Below, one piece after another: positions 18,302 through 29,567 of a DNA stretch of 64,000 nucleotides. Source of the DNA: Pseudomonadota bacterium. GTDB lineage: Bacteria; Pseudomonadota; Gammaproteobacteria; Steroidobacterales; Steroidobacteraceae. Position 1 is the first letter of the stretch, and each line of letters opens with the position of its first letter. Below the pieces are notes generated by a model that had not been told where the DNA came from, searched no databases, and was given only the letters and a program-made list of their open reading frames with translations. Location of the stretch: positions 124,001 to 188,000 of the forward strand of contig JADJOO010000006.1 of the NCBI GenBank assembly GCA_016713725.1. Direction: 5' to 3'. The position numbers and the translations under genes were made by a program.

Positions 18302-18814
18302 TCAGCGGCTGGCAACGGGTTGCGCATCGGTCCGCGGCACGAACACGAAGTACGGCGTCGTCACCTTGCCGCCCGGCGCGACGTAAGCAGGTGTCGCCAC
18401 GCCCGCGGGCCCGAGGCTGCGGACGAACGCATAGATGGCCTTGAGGTCCGCGTCCGTCATCGCCCTGAGGTTGAACCAGGGCATCGGCGGCAGGCGCTCC
18501 TGCCGCGCTTTCTGCAGCCACTGCGCTTCCGTCATCGAGCCGAGCGCGAGCCTCAGGTTCGACGGATACGTCGTTCCCCAGGGCCCCTGGAAGCCGACGG
18601 GCAGGCCGGTCAGCCATTGCGCCTCGGGGACCGCTGGACCCTTCTCCATGCCGCCCGGGGTGTGGCAATCGTTGCAGCCGCTGATCGTCACGAGATAGCG
18701 GCCTCGTGCGATGCTTGCTGCATCGTGACCGGCATCAGCGGCCGAGACACCGGCCGGGGTGGCCAACGTGAGGGCAAGGGCGGCTACCGCGGCCCAGCGA
18801 ATTCGAGACTCCAT
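18302..18814 (-). CDS. Mono-haem c-type cytochrome, periplasmic
   Basis: Protein of 170 aa with a Sec signal peptide (VAALALTLATPAGVSAA) and one haem c attachment site, CNDCH, near residue 46. Methionines in LPPMPWFNLRAM could give the sixth ligand. The pattern RGRYLVTISGCNDCHTPGG with a late DLKAIYAFVRSL helix is like the cytochrome subunits attached to membrane dehydrogenases. It lies 152 bases downstream of frdB on the same strand and converges with the PNPOx-GAF gene with 9 bases between them. Likely electron carrier in the periplasm; partner unknown. Confidence 0.82.
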   Translation of the reverse strand: MESRIRWAAVAALALTLATPAGVSAADAGHDAASIARGRYLVTISGCNDCHTPGGMEKGPAVPEAQWLTGLPVGFQGPWGTTYPSNLRLALGSMTEAQWLQKARQERLPPMPWFNLRAMTDADLKAIYAFVRSLGPAGVATPAYVAPGGKVTTPYFVFVPRTDAQPVASR

Positions 18815-18966
18815 GTCACTGCTCCTGTGTGTGATCGGTCGAAGGTAGTTTCCCCAAACCCGACCGGACAGGAAGCTAAATCCTTGCTATGCGAATCCTA
18901 AGAGATTCTTAAGACGGGGCGGCGCACTCCGCCTTCGTCGATTGACCGGAGAGCGGGAGCAGGGCG

Positions 18967-19746
18967 CTACAAGCCGGCCTTGACCATCTTGCGACGCAAG
19001 AAGGCGATCTGTGTCTGCAATGGCAACTGCTTCGGACAGACATCGTGGCAGCCCAGCAGCGTCATGCAGCCGAACACGCCGTCGTCGTTGCCGACCAGCT
19101 CGTAGAAGTCCTGGTCGGTACGCTGATCGCGCGGATCGAGCGCGAAGCGCGCGATCTTGTTGAGGCCGACCGCGCCGACGAAGTCCTCGCGCATGCGCGC
19201 CGTGCCGCAAGCTGCGACGCAGCAGCCGCATTCGATGCAGCGGTCGAGTTCGTAGATCCTGTCTGCGAGTTCCGGATCCATGCGCTCTTCGATCCGTGCG
19301 AGGTCCACCTCCTGGCCGAGGGAATGCACCCAGGTCTCGAGCCGCTCGCTCATGCCACGCATCCACTTGCCCGTGTTCACGGACAGGTCGGCAATGAGTT
19401 CGAATGCCGGCAACGGTGCCAACGAAATCTCTGCGGGAAGGTCCTGCGTGAGCGTGCGGCAGGCAAGGCCCGGGCGGCCGTTCACTACCATGCCGCAGCT
19501 GCCACAGATACCGGCACGGCAGACGAAATCGAACGCCAGTGACGGGTCGAGCTTCTCGCGGATTTCGTTGAGGGCGATGAAGAGCGTCATGCCCGGCGCC
19601 TCCTCGAGTTCGAAGACCTCGAAGTGCGGGATGCTCACCGGGTCCTGCGGATCGTGGCGCAGGACGTGGAAGTGCAGCATGCGCTTCGGTGCGTCGGCAG
19701 GCGGAATCGCAGCCTTGGGCGGTGCAGAATCGGTGACTGAGCTCAT
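18967..19746 (-). CDS. frdB: Succinate dehydrogenase / fumarate reductase iron-sulfur subunit
   Basis: Protein of 259 aa. The [2Fe-2S] ligands are in CRAGICGSCGMVVNGRPGLAC, the [4Fe-4S] ligands in CIECGCCVAAC, and the third cluster in CMTLLGCHDVCPK. These pass electrons from the flavoprotein to the membrane haems. The ATG overlaps the frdA stop by four bases. The spacing and the CGCCVAACGTARMREDF motif are those of the epsilon-proteobacterial / Bacillus-type (di-haem) enzymes rather than E. coli SdhB. Confidence 0.92.
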   Translation of the reverse strand: MSSVTDSAPPKAAIPPADAPKRMLHFHVLRHDPQDPVSIPHFEVFELEEAPGMTLFIALNEIREKLDPSLAFDFVCRAGICGSCGMVVNGRPGLACRTLTQDLPAEISLAPLPAFELIADLSVNTGKWMRGMSERLETWVHSLGQEVDLARIEERMDPELADRIYELDRCIECGCCVAACGTARMREDFVGAVGLNKIARFALDPRDQRTDQDFYELVGNDDGVFGCMTLLGCHDVCPKQLPLQTQIAFLRRKMVKAGL

Positions 19747-21728
19747 GTCGGCAGTTTCTCGTCGATGCGTTCGTTGCGGCCACGCAGGCTTGCGGGCAGC
19801 AGATGCTCATATGGCATGAGCGCTGCCTGCACTGAGTGACGGTCGGCATCGCCCAGGGTCTCGCGCAGTTTCGACACTTCAGCGGCACGCTGCGGCGTGT
19901 CGGGGTGATCGACGTAATCCTTGTTGCCGTAGCCGCGCCAGCCGGGAGGCAGTTCCATGCGACCCACGTCGAGCGCTTCGTAGTTCAGCGTCGGCAACGT
20001 GGCGAGCGGATCGCTCCACGTCGCGAGCGTGCGCTTCAGCCACTCGGCATCATTGCGGCGCGGGTGATCCTCGCGGAAATGCGCGCCGCGGCTTTCGGTG
20101 CGCGTCAGCGCACCGCGCGCTATGCAGAGCGCGATCTTGATCATCTTCTGCACGCGGTAGGCCGTGACCAGTTCGGGATTCGGCCCGTCGCGGCGCGACC
20201 GCATGCCGATGTCGCGGCTGCGCACGAGCAACTCCTGCAGCTTGTCGACGGCCTGCTGCAGGTCGGCGCCCGTGCGGAAGATGCCGACCCTGTCGGTCAT
20301 GACCTGCTGCATTTCGGCCTTGAGCGCATCGGCCTGCTCGCGGCCGCCGTGCCGCAGCAGGGTATCGAGCTTGCCGCGTTCGGCCTCGAGCGCCTCGCGC
20401 AGCACCGCCGTCGGAATATCGAGTTCACCTTCGGGGCTTTCGATAAAGTCCGCAATGAACTCACCGACGATCATGCCGGCCACTACTGTCTCGGCCACGG
20501 AGTTGCCGCCCAGCCGATTGAAGCCGTGCATGTCCCAGCACGCGACCTCACCCGCAGCGAACAGCCCGCGCAATGCCGGGGTCTGGCCGGTGTGGTTGGT
20601 GCGCACGCCACCCATCGTGTAGTGCTGGGCGGGGCGCACCGGAATCCACTGCTCCACCGGATCGACGCCCAGGAAGTACTGGCAGATCTCCTTCACTTCA
20701 CGCAGGTTGTGCTCGATGTGCTTGCGCCCGAGCAGCGTGATGTCGAGCCACAGGTGCTCGCCGAAGCGCGACCTGGCGGCGTTGCCCTTGCGGATGTGCT
20801 CTTCCATCCGGCGCGAGACGACGTCGCGCGAGGCGAGCTCCTTCTTCTCTGGCTCGTAGTCCGGCATGAAACGGTGTCCGCTCGCGTCGCGCAGCAACCC
20901 GCCGTCGCCACGGCAGCCCTCGGTAACGAGGATGCCCGCGGGAAAAATCCCCGTCGGATGGAACTGCACGGCCTCCATGTTGCCGAGCGGCACCACGCCG
21001 GTTTCGAGCGCGAGTGCCGCGCCGATACCCTCACAGATCACCGCATTGGTCGTGACGCGATAGACGCGCCCTGCCCCGCCGGTCGCGATAGCCGTGGCCT
21101 TGGCGACATAGGCCGTGATTTCGCCCGTGATCAGGTTGCGAACGATCGCACCGTAGCAGCGCTGGCCGTCGTGAATCAGCGCCAGCGCCTCCGTGCGCTC
21201 GTGCACCGGGATACCTTCGGCGATCGCGCGATCGCCAACTGCGAACAGCATCGCGTGGCCCGTGCCGTCCGAGACGTAGCACGTGCGCCACTTCCGGGTG
21301 CCCCCGAAATCGCGCTGCGCCACGAGGCCGTGCGCAGCGTCGCGCTCGGTGATCGTGACCTTCTCGCCGTTGATGATGACCTGCCGGTCGCCTTGGCGGA
21401 CGCGGCTCCACGGCACGCCCCACGCAGCCAGTTCGCGCACAGCCTTGGGCGCCGTATTCACGAACATGCGCACGACCTGCTGGTCTGCGCCCCAGTCGCT
21501 GCCCTTGACCGTGTCCTCGAAATGCACGTCCTCGTTGTCGCCCTGGCCCTTGGTGACGTTGGCGAGGCTCGCCTGCATGCCGCCCTGGGCAGCTGCCGAA
21601 TGCGAGCGCTTGGGTGGCACCAGTGACAGCACGATGGCGTCGTGGCCACGGCGGCGCGCGCCGATGGCGACCCGCAGTCCCGCGAGTCCGCCGCCGATGA
21701 CCAGCACGTCGGTGTAGACGACCTTCAT
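19743..21728 (-). CDS. frdA: Succinate dehydrogenase / fumarate reductase flavoprotein subunit
   Basis: Protein of 661 aa. FAD binding GGGLAGLRVAIGARRRG is at the N-terminus. The His that takes covalent FAD is in RSHSAAAQGGMQASL, and catalytic residues occur in HPTGIFPAG and RPAQHYTMGGVRTN. It interconverts succinate and fumarate on the cytoplasmic side. ATG at 21728 overlaps the frdC stop (ATGA). The C-terminal tail is rich in charged residues as in the longer type-B flavoproteins. Confidence 0.92.
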   Translation of the reverse strand: MKVVYTDVLVIGGGLAGLRVAIGARRRGHDAIVLSLVPPKRSHSAAAQGGMQASLANVTKGQGDNEDVHFEDTVKGSDWGADQQVVRMFVNTAPKAVRELAAWGVPWSRVRQGDRQVIINGEKVTITERDAAHGLVAQRDFGGTRKWRTCYVSDGTGHAMLFAVGDRAIAEGIPVHERTEALALIHDGQRCYGAIVRNLITGEITAYVAKATAIATGGAGRVYRVTTNAVICEGIGAALALETGVVPLGNMEAVQFHPTGIFPAGILVTEGCRGDGGLLRDASGHRFMPDYEPEKKELASRDVVSRRMEEHIRKGNAARSRFGEHLWLDITLLGRKHIEHNLREVKEICQYFLGVDPVEQWIPVRPAQHYTMGGVRTNHTGQTPALRGLFAAGEVACWDMHGFNRLGGNSVAETVVAGMIVGEFIADFIESPEGELDIPTAVLREALEAERGKLDTLLRHGGREQADALKAEMQQVMTDRVGIFRTGADLQQAVDKLQELLVRSRDIGMRSRRDGPNPELVTAYRVQKMIKIALCIARGALTRTESRGAHFREDHPRRNDAEWLKRTLATWSDPLATLPTLNYEALDVGRMELPPGWRGYGNKDYVDHPDTPQRAAEVSKLRETLGDADRHSVQAALMPYEHLLPASLRGRNERIDEKLPT

Positions 21729-22498
21729 GGCGTCACCCCCGTGGTGGCGGCCGCCCCAGGAACATAGTGTTGTCCGTAGAACGGAGCGTGGTCGATGCCG
21801 ATCTTCATGTACGCCGCAAGGGTCAGCAGGCCCAGGACGAGGAAGAAGCCAGTCAGCGCCCACTTGAAGAACCGCAGCTTGCGCCGGGTCCCGGCCGCAT
21901 CGTGGCCGTCGCCCGCGAACCAGCCCCACTTGAGCGCGAGCCGGTACAGGCCGACGCCCCCGTGAAATTCCACCGCAAACAGCAGCACCAGGTAGAGCGG
22001 CCACATCAGGTCGGACCAGACCCGGTCGGCCGACTCGAACGGCCCGATGCGGTCCGGACGGGTGAGCATGATGTAGAGGTGCACAGAAGCCAGGAAAAAA
22101 AGCGCGAATCCGGTGACGACCTGCCAGTACCAGAGTGTCGTGTCTTCGTGCTTCATTTCCTTGATATGGTCGCGATATGTACGGTATTGGCGGTAATTGG
22201 CAGGGAACTTGCGGAGCGCAAGGGCGGCATGGACCACGAACAGCGTCGCGATTGTCGCGACCAGGGCCGACACCAGCCCGTAGACCGGGCGGCCAAAGAT
22301 GAAATAGCCCTCGAACATCCGGGCGACGGTCCACATCACGTCCTTGCCGAGCAGGATCGTCGCAACGAAAAACATGTGCACCCACATGAAAAGGCCGAGC
22401 GCCAGGCCGGTGGCGCTCTGCAGGAAATCCAGCCGGGCTGGCCAGCGGCGCAGGCGCCGCGCGGCGGAGACCGGTGCGTTCGTCGTACTTCCTTTCAT
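21725..22498 (-). CDS. frdC: Di-haem cytochrome b membrane anchor of fumarate reductase / succinate dehydrogenase
   Basis: Protein of 257 aa with five hydrophobic helices. Histidines at 41, 90, 140 and 179 sit in the membrane segments with spacings 49, 50 and 39, exactly those of the four haem ligands in Wolinella succinogenes FrdC (44, 93, 143, 182). Glu63 and Glu177 fall at the positions of Wolinella Glu66 and Glu180, the menaquinone-site and E-pathway residues. This is a single-anchor, two-haem enzyme, with no separate SdhD. ATG at 22498 is preferred over an in-frame start at 22645, because the shorter form aligns with the family and the longer one would enter the nuoA promoter region. Confidence 0.9.
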   Translation of the reverse strand: MKGSTTNAPVSAARRLRRWPARLDFLQSATGLALGLFMWVHMFFVATILLGKDVMWTVARMFEGYFIFGRPVYGLVSALVATIATLFVVHAALALRKFPANYRQYRTYRDHIKEMKHEDTTLWYWQVVTGFALFFLASVHLYIMLTRPDRIGPFESADRVWSDLMWPLYLVLLFAVEFHGGVGLYRLALKWGWFAGDGHDAAGTRRKLRFFKWALTGFFLVLGLLTLAAYMKIGIDHAPFYGQHYVPGAAATTGVTP

Positions 22499-22651
22499 CG
22501 CTTGCACGGAAATCTCGGGCTGAGCTGGACTGAGCTGGGCGTGTGGCGATTGAGAGCGATGTAACCTGTTGCAGCCATAAGTGTTTTCCGCGGGGCGAGG
22601 TGAATGGTTGCAGTCGATATAGTCCGCCCTGCAATTCACACGCACGCCGCA

Positions 22652-23017
22652 ATGACCGCATACCTCTCCTTCCTCGTTTACCTGCTGGCCATCCTCGGCT
22701 TCGTGGCCCTCACCCTGTGGCTGAACCAGGTGCTGGGACCCAAGCCGGACCCGACGCCGCTGAAACTCGAGCCTTTCGAATGCGGTGCGACGGCGATCGA
22801 GTCCGACAACATGCGGGCCGTCCCGGTCAAGTACTACGCCATCGCGGTGGTCTTCATCCTGTTCGACCTGGAAACCGTGTTTCTTTACCTCTGGGCGCTG
22901 GCGGCGACGCCGCTCACCGGATTCATGCTCGTGACGTTTGCGCTGTTCACGCTGCTGCTGGTGCTGATCATGTTGTACGTCTGGCGGTCCGGGCTGCTGG
23001 AAGAGGTGACGACTTGA
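22652..23017 (+). CDS. nuoA: NADH-quinone oxidoreductase subunit A
   Basis: Small membrane subunit with three helices (121 aa). KLEPFECGATAIESDN and AIAVVFILFDLETVFLYLWA are the conserved loop and second-third helix of NuoA/ND3, including the functional Cys loop. ATG at 22652 gives the usual short N-terminus. An upstream GTG at 22604 would add 16 residues without family support. It opens the 14-gene complex I operon. The 153 bases to the divergent frdC start (22499-22651) hold the promoters of both operons. Confidence 0.9.
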   Translation: MTAYLSFLVYLLAILGFVALTLWLNQVLGPKPDPTPLKLEPFECGATAIESDNMRAVPVKYYAIAVVFILFDLETVFLYLWALAATPLTGFMLVTFALFTLLLVLIMLYVWRSGLLEEVTT

Positions 23018-23523
23018 GCGCGACGAGACCCGTGCCGCACCAGCAGAAGAGCGCGGCCTTCGAGTACCTGACCACCCGCAAGGACGAATTCGTCGGCTGG
23101 GCGCGGAAGTTCTCGCTGTTCCCCTATCCCTTCGTGACGGCCTGCTGCGCGATGGAATTCATGTCGGTGAGTTCGACGCTCTACGACACGGATCGGTTCG
23201 GCGCCGCGTTGCCGCGTTTCACGCCGCGCCAGTCCGACCTGCTGATGGTCGTGGGCACCGTCTCGCACAAGCAGGCGCCGGTCCTGCGCAAGGTCTACGA
23301 GCAGATGTGCGAACCCAAGTGGGTCATCGCCTTCGGCGTCTGCGCGACGAGCGGCGGCTTCTACCAGAACTATGCCGCCCTGCCTGGCATCGACAAGATC
23401 ATCCCCGTGGACCTGTACATCCCGGGCTGCCCGCCGCGGCCGGAGATGGTGATCGACGGCATCATGAAGCTGCAGGACAAGATCGCGGGCGAACGCCACC
23501 CGATCATCAACCAGGATTTCTGA
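23014..23523 (+). CDS. nuoB: NADH-quinone oxidoreductase subunit B
   Basis: Protein of 169 aa carrying the N2 cluster. The tandem cysteines are in TACCAMEFM, with further ligands in GVCATSGGF and GCPPRPE. N2 hands electrons to quinone. It starts with TTG at 23014, overlapping the nuoA stop by four bases. Confidence 0.92.
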   Translation: MSATRPVPHQQKSAAFEYLTTRKDEFVGWARKFSLFPYPFVTACCAMEFMSVSSTLYDTDRFGAALPRFTPRQSDLLMVVGTVSHKQAPVLRKVYEQMCEPKWVIAFGVCATSGGFYQNYAALPGIDKIIPVDLYIPGCPPRPEMVIDGIMKLQDKIAGERHPIINQDF

Positions 23524-23525
23524 GC

Positions 23526-24015
23526 GTGAGCCCGGGAGAAAATCTGCTCGAGCGTGTACAGGCCGGCCTTGGCGCGCAGGTCGCTCGAGACGGGCATGGC
23601 TCACGGCATTCTCGTGCTGCAGATCGCGGCGGAAAGCCTCATGCCCGTGGCCGGCCGGCTCAAGCAGGAATTCGGCTTCGACCTGTTCCTGGACGTCACG
23701 GCAACGGACTGGCCACAGCGCCGGCCGCGCTTCGACGTCGTGTACCACTTCTATTCCACCCGCGATTTCGTCCGGGTCCGGCTCAAGACACGGGTCGAGG
23801 AAGCGGACCCGACCGTCGACACGCTCGTGACGCTGTACGGCTCGGCGCGCTACATGGAGCGCGAGTGCCACGAGATGTACGGCATACGCTTCCGCGGCAA
23901 CGACGACCTGCGTCCGCTGCTGCTGTACGAGGGCTTCGTCGGCCATCCGCTGCGTAAGGACTATCCGAAGCAGCGGGAACAGCCGTTGGTGCCCTATCGG
24001 GACGTGAAGCGATGA
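23526..24015 (+). CDS. nuoC: NADH-quinone oxidoreductase subunit C, frameshifted near the 5' end
   Basis: The 30 kDa-type connecting subunit. SARYMERECHEMYGI and PLRKDYPK are family signatures. The N-terminus LLERVQAGLGAQV reads from the GTG at 23526, then the frame changes. Deleting the G at 23583 gives AQVLETGMAHGILVLQIA and an exact 162-codon protein. In the sequence as given, translation of the main part would have to begin at an internal start and lose about 25 residues. Surrounding nuo genes are intact, so this looks like a one-base error. The stop overlaps nuoD. Confidence 0.88.
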
Positions 24016-25241
24016 GCCTGCCGCCGCTCACCACGCTGCCGAACCCGATCCGCCCGGCGTTCACCAAGGGCCTCACGCCCGGATCCGTGATCGTCAACAT
24101 CGGCCCGTCGCACCCTGCCACGCACGGCACGATCCAGATCGTGGCGGAGATTTCGGGCGAACGCGTGGTGCGCACCGACGTGCACTGCGGCTACCTGCAT
24201 CGCGGCTTCGAAAAGGAATGCGAGTCGCACACCTGGCACACGCTGATCCCGTACGTCGACCGCCTCAACTACTGCTCGGCCCTGATCAACGACTTCGCCT
24301 ACTGCGAGGCCGTCGAAAAGCTGATGGGCATCGAGCTCACGCCGCGCTGCCGCCACCTGCGCACGCTGCTGGCCGAGTATTCCCGCATCGCCGACCACCT
24401 GACCTGCGTGGCCGCGGCGCTGATGGAAATGGGCGCGATGACCGCGTTCCTGTATCTCGTCACGATCCGCGACTACATATACGAGCACATCGCCGACCTG
24501 ACGGGCGCACGCGTCACGCACAGCTACGGCCGCATCGGCGGCCTCGCCCGCGACCTCCCGGACGGCTGGCTGCAGCGGCTCGAAGAAATCCTGGACCAGA
24601 TGGACACGTTCGTCGATCGCGTGCACGGGCTCGTGGACCGCAACCGGATCTTCATCGACCGCACGCGCGACGTCGGAGTCATCGGGACGACGGAAGCGAT
24701 CAACTGGGGCTTCACCGGGCCAATCCTGCGCTCGACCGGCGCGCCGCGCGACTTGCGCAAGGACACGCCATATCTCTCATACGGCGAGCTCGAATTCGAG
24801 ATTCCCGTGGGCATCAAGGGCGACAACTACGATCGTTACTACGTGCGCATGCGCGAGATCGACGAGTCGAAGCACATGATCCGCCAGCTGATCGACATGC
24901 TGCAGCCGGGCCCGATCAGCGTCGACGACCGCCGCTGCACGCTGCCCGACAAGCAGGCCGTGTACACCGAGATCGAGGCGCTGATCAACCACTTCAAGCT
25001 GATCATGGAAGGGCCGCAGGTGCCGGCCGGCGAAGCGTATTCCGCGCACGAAGGCGCCAACGGCGAGCTCGGCTTCTACCTCGTCAGCGTCGGCGGCGGC
25101 GTGCCCTGGAAGGTCCATTGCCGCAGCCCGAGCTTCGTCCACATGGGCGGCGTGCACCGGATGCTCGACGGCTACCAGCTCGCGGACCTCGTGCCGACGT
25201 TCGGCTCCATCAACATGATCGGCGGGGAGTGCGATAGATGA
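24012..25241 (+). CDS. nuoD: NADH-quinone oxidoreductase subunit D
   Basis: Protein of 409 aa, the 49 kDa subunit that forms the quinone site with NuoB. NIGPSHPATHGTIQIV, YCGYLHRGFEK-like HCGYLHRGFEK and the C-terminal DLVPTFGSINMIGGECDR are diagnostic, including the hydrogenase-related fold. Overlaps nuoC and nuoE by four bases each. Confidence 0.93.
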   Translation: MSLPPLTTLPNPIRPAFTKGLTPGSVIVNIGPSHPATHGTIQIVAEISGERVVRTDVHCGYLHRGFEKECESHTWHTLIPYVDRLNYCSALINDFAYCEAVEKLMGIELTPRCRHLRTLLAEYSRIADHLTCVAAALMEMGAMTAFLYLVTIRDYIYEHIADLTGARVTHSYGRIGGLARDLPDGWLQRLEEILDQMDTFVDRVHGLVDRNRIFIDRTRDVGVIGTTEAINWGFTGPILRSTGAPRDLRKDTPYLSYGELEFEIPVGIKGDNYDRYYVRMREIDESKHMIRQLIDMLQPGPISVDDRRCTLPDKQAVYTEIEALINHFKLIMEGPQVPAGEAYSAHEGANGELGFYLVSVGGGVPWKVHCRSPSFVHMGGVHRMLDGYQLADLVPTFGSINMIGGECDR

Positions 25242-25702
25242 AGCACCTGGTCCCCGAGTTCGAGAAACTCCGCGAGCGGTTTCCGGCAGGCTTCGAGTCC
25301 TCGCTCGCGCTGCCGTGCCTGCGTCGCATCCAGGAGGACCGCGGCTACGTCGCGGATTCCGACATCGAGGAACTGGCCGTCTTTCTCGGCGTGCCGCAGA
25401 TCCAGATCGAGGAAGTGCTGTCCTTCTACACGCAGTTCCGCCGCAAGCCGATCGGCCGCTGGCACCTGCAGTTCTGCCACAACGTGAGCTGCTCGATGAA
25501 CGGCGCCGAGAACGTCCTTGCGCACGTCGAGCGCAGGCTCGGCATCAAGCCCGGGCAGACCACGCCGGACGGCCGCTACACGCTGTCCACCGTGGAGTGC
25601 CTCGGTTCCTGTGGCACCGCGCCGATGATGATGGTGAACGACGGGTACCACGAGAACCTGACGCTCGCGAAGCTCGACGAACTGCTGCAGGGGCTGAAAT
25701 AG
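25238..25702 (+). CDS. nuoE: NADH-quinone oxidoreductase subunit E
   Basis: Protein of 154 aa with a thioredoxin-like fold holding the N1a [2Fe-2S] cluster: the ligands are the cysteines in CHNVSC and CLGSCGTAP. N1a sits next to FMN in the NADH-oxidising arm. The start overlaps the nuoD stop (ATGA). Confidence 0.92.
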   Translation: MKHLVPEFEKLRERFPAGFESSLALPCLRRIQEDRGYVADSDIEELAVFLGVPQIQIEEVLSFYTQFRRKPIGRWHLQFCHNVSCSMNGAENVLAHVERRLGIKPGQTTPDGRYTLSTVECLGSCGTAPMMMVNDGYHENLTLAKLDELLQGLK

Positions 25703-25703
25703 C

Positions 25704-26983
<1,280 letters not shown>

Positions 26984-27002
<19 letters not shown>

Positions 27003-28414
27003 ACGGTCAGGCCATCGAGGCTCGCGACGACCAGACCGTGATGGAGGTCGCGCGCGAGCACGGCCATTTCATTCCCTATTTCTGCTGGCATCCGCAGCTT
27101 TCGGTCGTCGGCAACTGCCGCATGTGCCTGGTCGAGGTCGAAGGCCGCGGGTTGGACATCGCCTGCAACATGCCCGTTGCCAAGGGCATGCAGGTGTTCA
27201 CGAACTCGGAGGAAGTGCAGGCGCACCGCAAGGCGATCCTGCAGTTCATCACGCTGAACCATCCGGTGGACTGCGGCATCTGCGACAAGGCCGGCGAGTG
27301 CGTGCTGCAGGACTACCACTACGAGTACAGCGGCCAGCGCTCGCTCTCCCACGACGAGAAGGTGCGCTCGACCAAGTTCTACAACCTCTCGAACCGCATC
27401 CTGCTCGACAACGAGCGCTGCATCCTGTGCCTGCGCTGCACGCGGTTCACGCACGAGGTCTCGAAGTCCATGGCGCTGGGCGTCGAGCGGCGCGGCGACG
27501 TCTCGAACATACGCCCGGTCGAGGACCGGCCGCTGAGCGAGGACCCGTACTCCGACAACATCATCGACATCTGCCCGGTCGGCGCGCTGCTGTCGAGGCA
27601 GTTCCTGCACAAGTCGCGCGTGTGGTTCCTGCAGCCGACGCCGTCGGTCTGCCCGGGCTGCGCCCGCGGCTGCACTGTGCAGATCTGGCACCGCAAGCCG
27701 GAATGGAAGCTCAAGGCGCTCGACCAGCGGCAGAACGAGAACATCGCGCGCGTCACTCCGCTGGACAACCCGGCCGTCAACGGACCGTGGATCTGCAACA
27801 AGGGTCGCGACCTGGCGCAGATGTTCGAGCGCGTCCGCGCCGACGAACCGATGCTCAAGGGGCGCCCGGTCACCGTGCCGGCCGCACTGGACGAGGCGCG
27901 CCGTCTGATCGGCGCGGCCCGCCACCCCGTCGCGCTCGTGTCCAACTGGGGCTCGAACGAGGAACTCGAGACCTTCAAGGACAAGCTCGGCGAAGTGTTC
28001 CACTGCTTCGTCAAGCAGGACTGGCAACGGCAGCCGGGTGAGCGGATCGAGGATGACCTGCTGATCCGCGGGGACAAGAACCCGAACACGACCCGGGCGC
28101 GCGAACTGTTCGGCCACGCAGAGCCGGATTTCAAGGACGGCACGGACCTCGTGCTGGTCTGGGGTGAAGGCTTCGATTTTGCGCGACTGCCGCCGCGAGC
28201 CGGGATCATCTTCCTGAACTCGTACCTGCAACCGGAGAACGGCCATGCCGACGTCTTTCTTCCGGTCAGCATCCAGACCGAGCGGCACGGGCACTACACG
28301 AACTTCGAGGGAACCATCAGTGCGTTCGAGCCCTGCTTCGAGAAGAAGCCCGGCGTGCTGCACGCCGAGGACCTGATCAAGGCGCTGGCCGCGCCGGCGC
28401 GAGGTCACCCGTGA
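26984..28414 (+). CDS. nuoG: NADH-quinone oxidoreductase subunit G, short form
   Basis: Protein of 476 aa, against about 780-900 for the usual NuoG. The [2Fe-2S] domain (PYFCWHPQLSVVGNCRMC, then ACN), the His-Cys3 cluster (HPVDCGICDKAGEC) and CILCLRC are all kept, and so is a CPGCARGC motif of N7 type followed by WICNKGR. What is missing is most of the molybdopterin-oxidoreductase-like C-terminal half. The reading frame ends cleanly against nuoH (GTGA overlap) with no sign of a downstream remnant, so the shortness looks real. It carries electrons from NuoF towards N2. Confidence 0.9.
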
Positions 28415-29554
28415 ACGCCCCGGACCTTGCCATCAGCCTGGTCTACATCGCCTACGCGCTGGCGGTCCTGCTGACGTTCGGCGCGATCCTGACCTGGGTC
28501 GAGCGCAAGCAGGCCGCGATCATGTCGGACCGCATCGGCGCCAACCGCGCCTACGTCCGCATCCCCTTCACGCAGGTCAAGCTGATCTGGCTCGGGCTGT
28601 TCCACGGCATGGCCGACGGCCTCAAGCTGCTGCTGAAGGAGGACTTCAAGCCACTCGCCTACGACAAGCTCGCCTACGCGCTCGGCCCGTGGCTCGCCAT
28701 CGTGCCGGTGCTGCTGGTTTTCGCCGTCGTGCCGTTTGGCGGTACGCTCGATCCAGGCCGGCTGTTCCCGAGCCTGGCCGGATGGTTCGGCGGCCGCACC
28801 TACCCGATGCAGATCGCGCCGCCTCGACGCCGGCATCCTCATCGTCTTCGCCTTCAGCGGCATCACGATCATCGGCGCGATGCTGGCTGGCTGGTCCTCG
28901 GCCAACAAGTTCTCGCTGCTGGGGGCGCTGCGCGCGGGCTCGCAACTGATTTCGTACGAGCTGGTGATGGGCCTCACCGTGCTCGGCATCGTGCTGATCT
29001 TCGGCACCGTCAACCTCGTTGCAATCGTCGAGCGGCAGTCGGGCACCGTGCTCGGCTTCCTGCCGGCCTGGGGCATCGTCTACCAGCCCTTCGCCGCGGT
29101 GTTGTTCCTGATCGCCGGCATCGCCGAGAACAAGCGCATCCCGTTCGACCTGCCCGAGGCCGAGTCGGAACTCATCTCGGGCTACTTCACCGAGTACAGC
29201 GCGATGAAGCAGGGAGTGTTCATGCTCTCCGAGTTCATCGAGATCGCGGTCATCGGCGCGCTGTTCGTCACGTTGTTCTTCGGCGGCTACAACCTGCCGT
29301 GGATGAACGACACCGGCTTCGTCTTCCCGGGCGGCCACGCCGTGCCGCTCAGTCACGGCTGGGTCGTGGTGCTGCAGCTGCTGACCTTCCTCGGCAAGGT
29401 CTTCCTGCTCTGCAGCTTCCAGATCCTGGTGCGGTGGACCCTGCCGCGCTTCCGCTGGGACCAGCTGCTGCGGTTCGCATGGAAGTTCCTGCTGCCGCTT
29501 TCGATTGCCAACCTCGTCGTGACGGCGGTCGCGCTGTGGGCGCAGCAGGCATGA
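28411..29554 (+). CDS. nuoH: NADH-quinone oxidoreductase subunit H, frameshifted
   Basis: Membrane subunit at the quinone entrance. The N-terminal part has TWVERKQAAIMSDRIGAN, and the C-terminal part AGWSSANKFSLLGALRAGSQ, RIPFDLPEAESELISGY. These lie in different frames and meet at about 28817-28823, in the GC-rich string after YPMQIA. Removing one base restores LDAGILIVFAFSG and an exact 380-codon gene ending at 29554. As written, the first frame would run to 29571. Likely a one-base insertion error. Confidence 0.88.
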
Positions 29555-29567
29555 GGCGCGCAACGAC

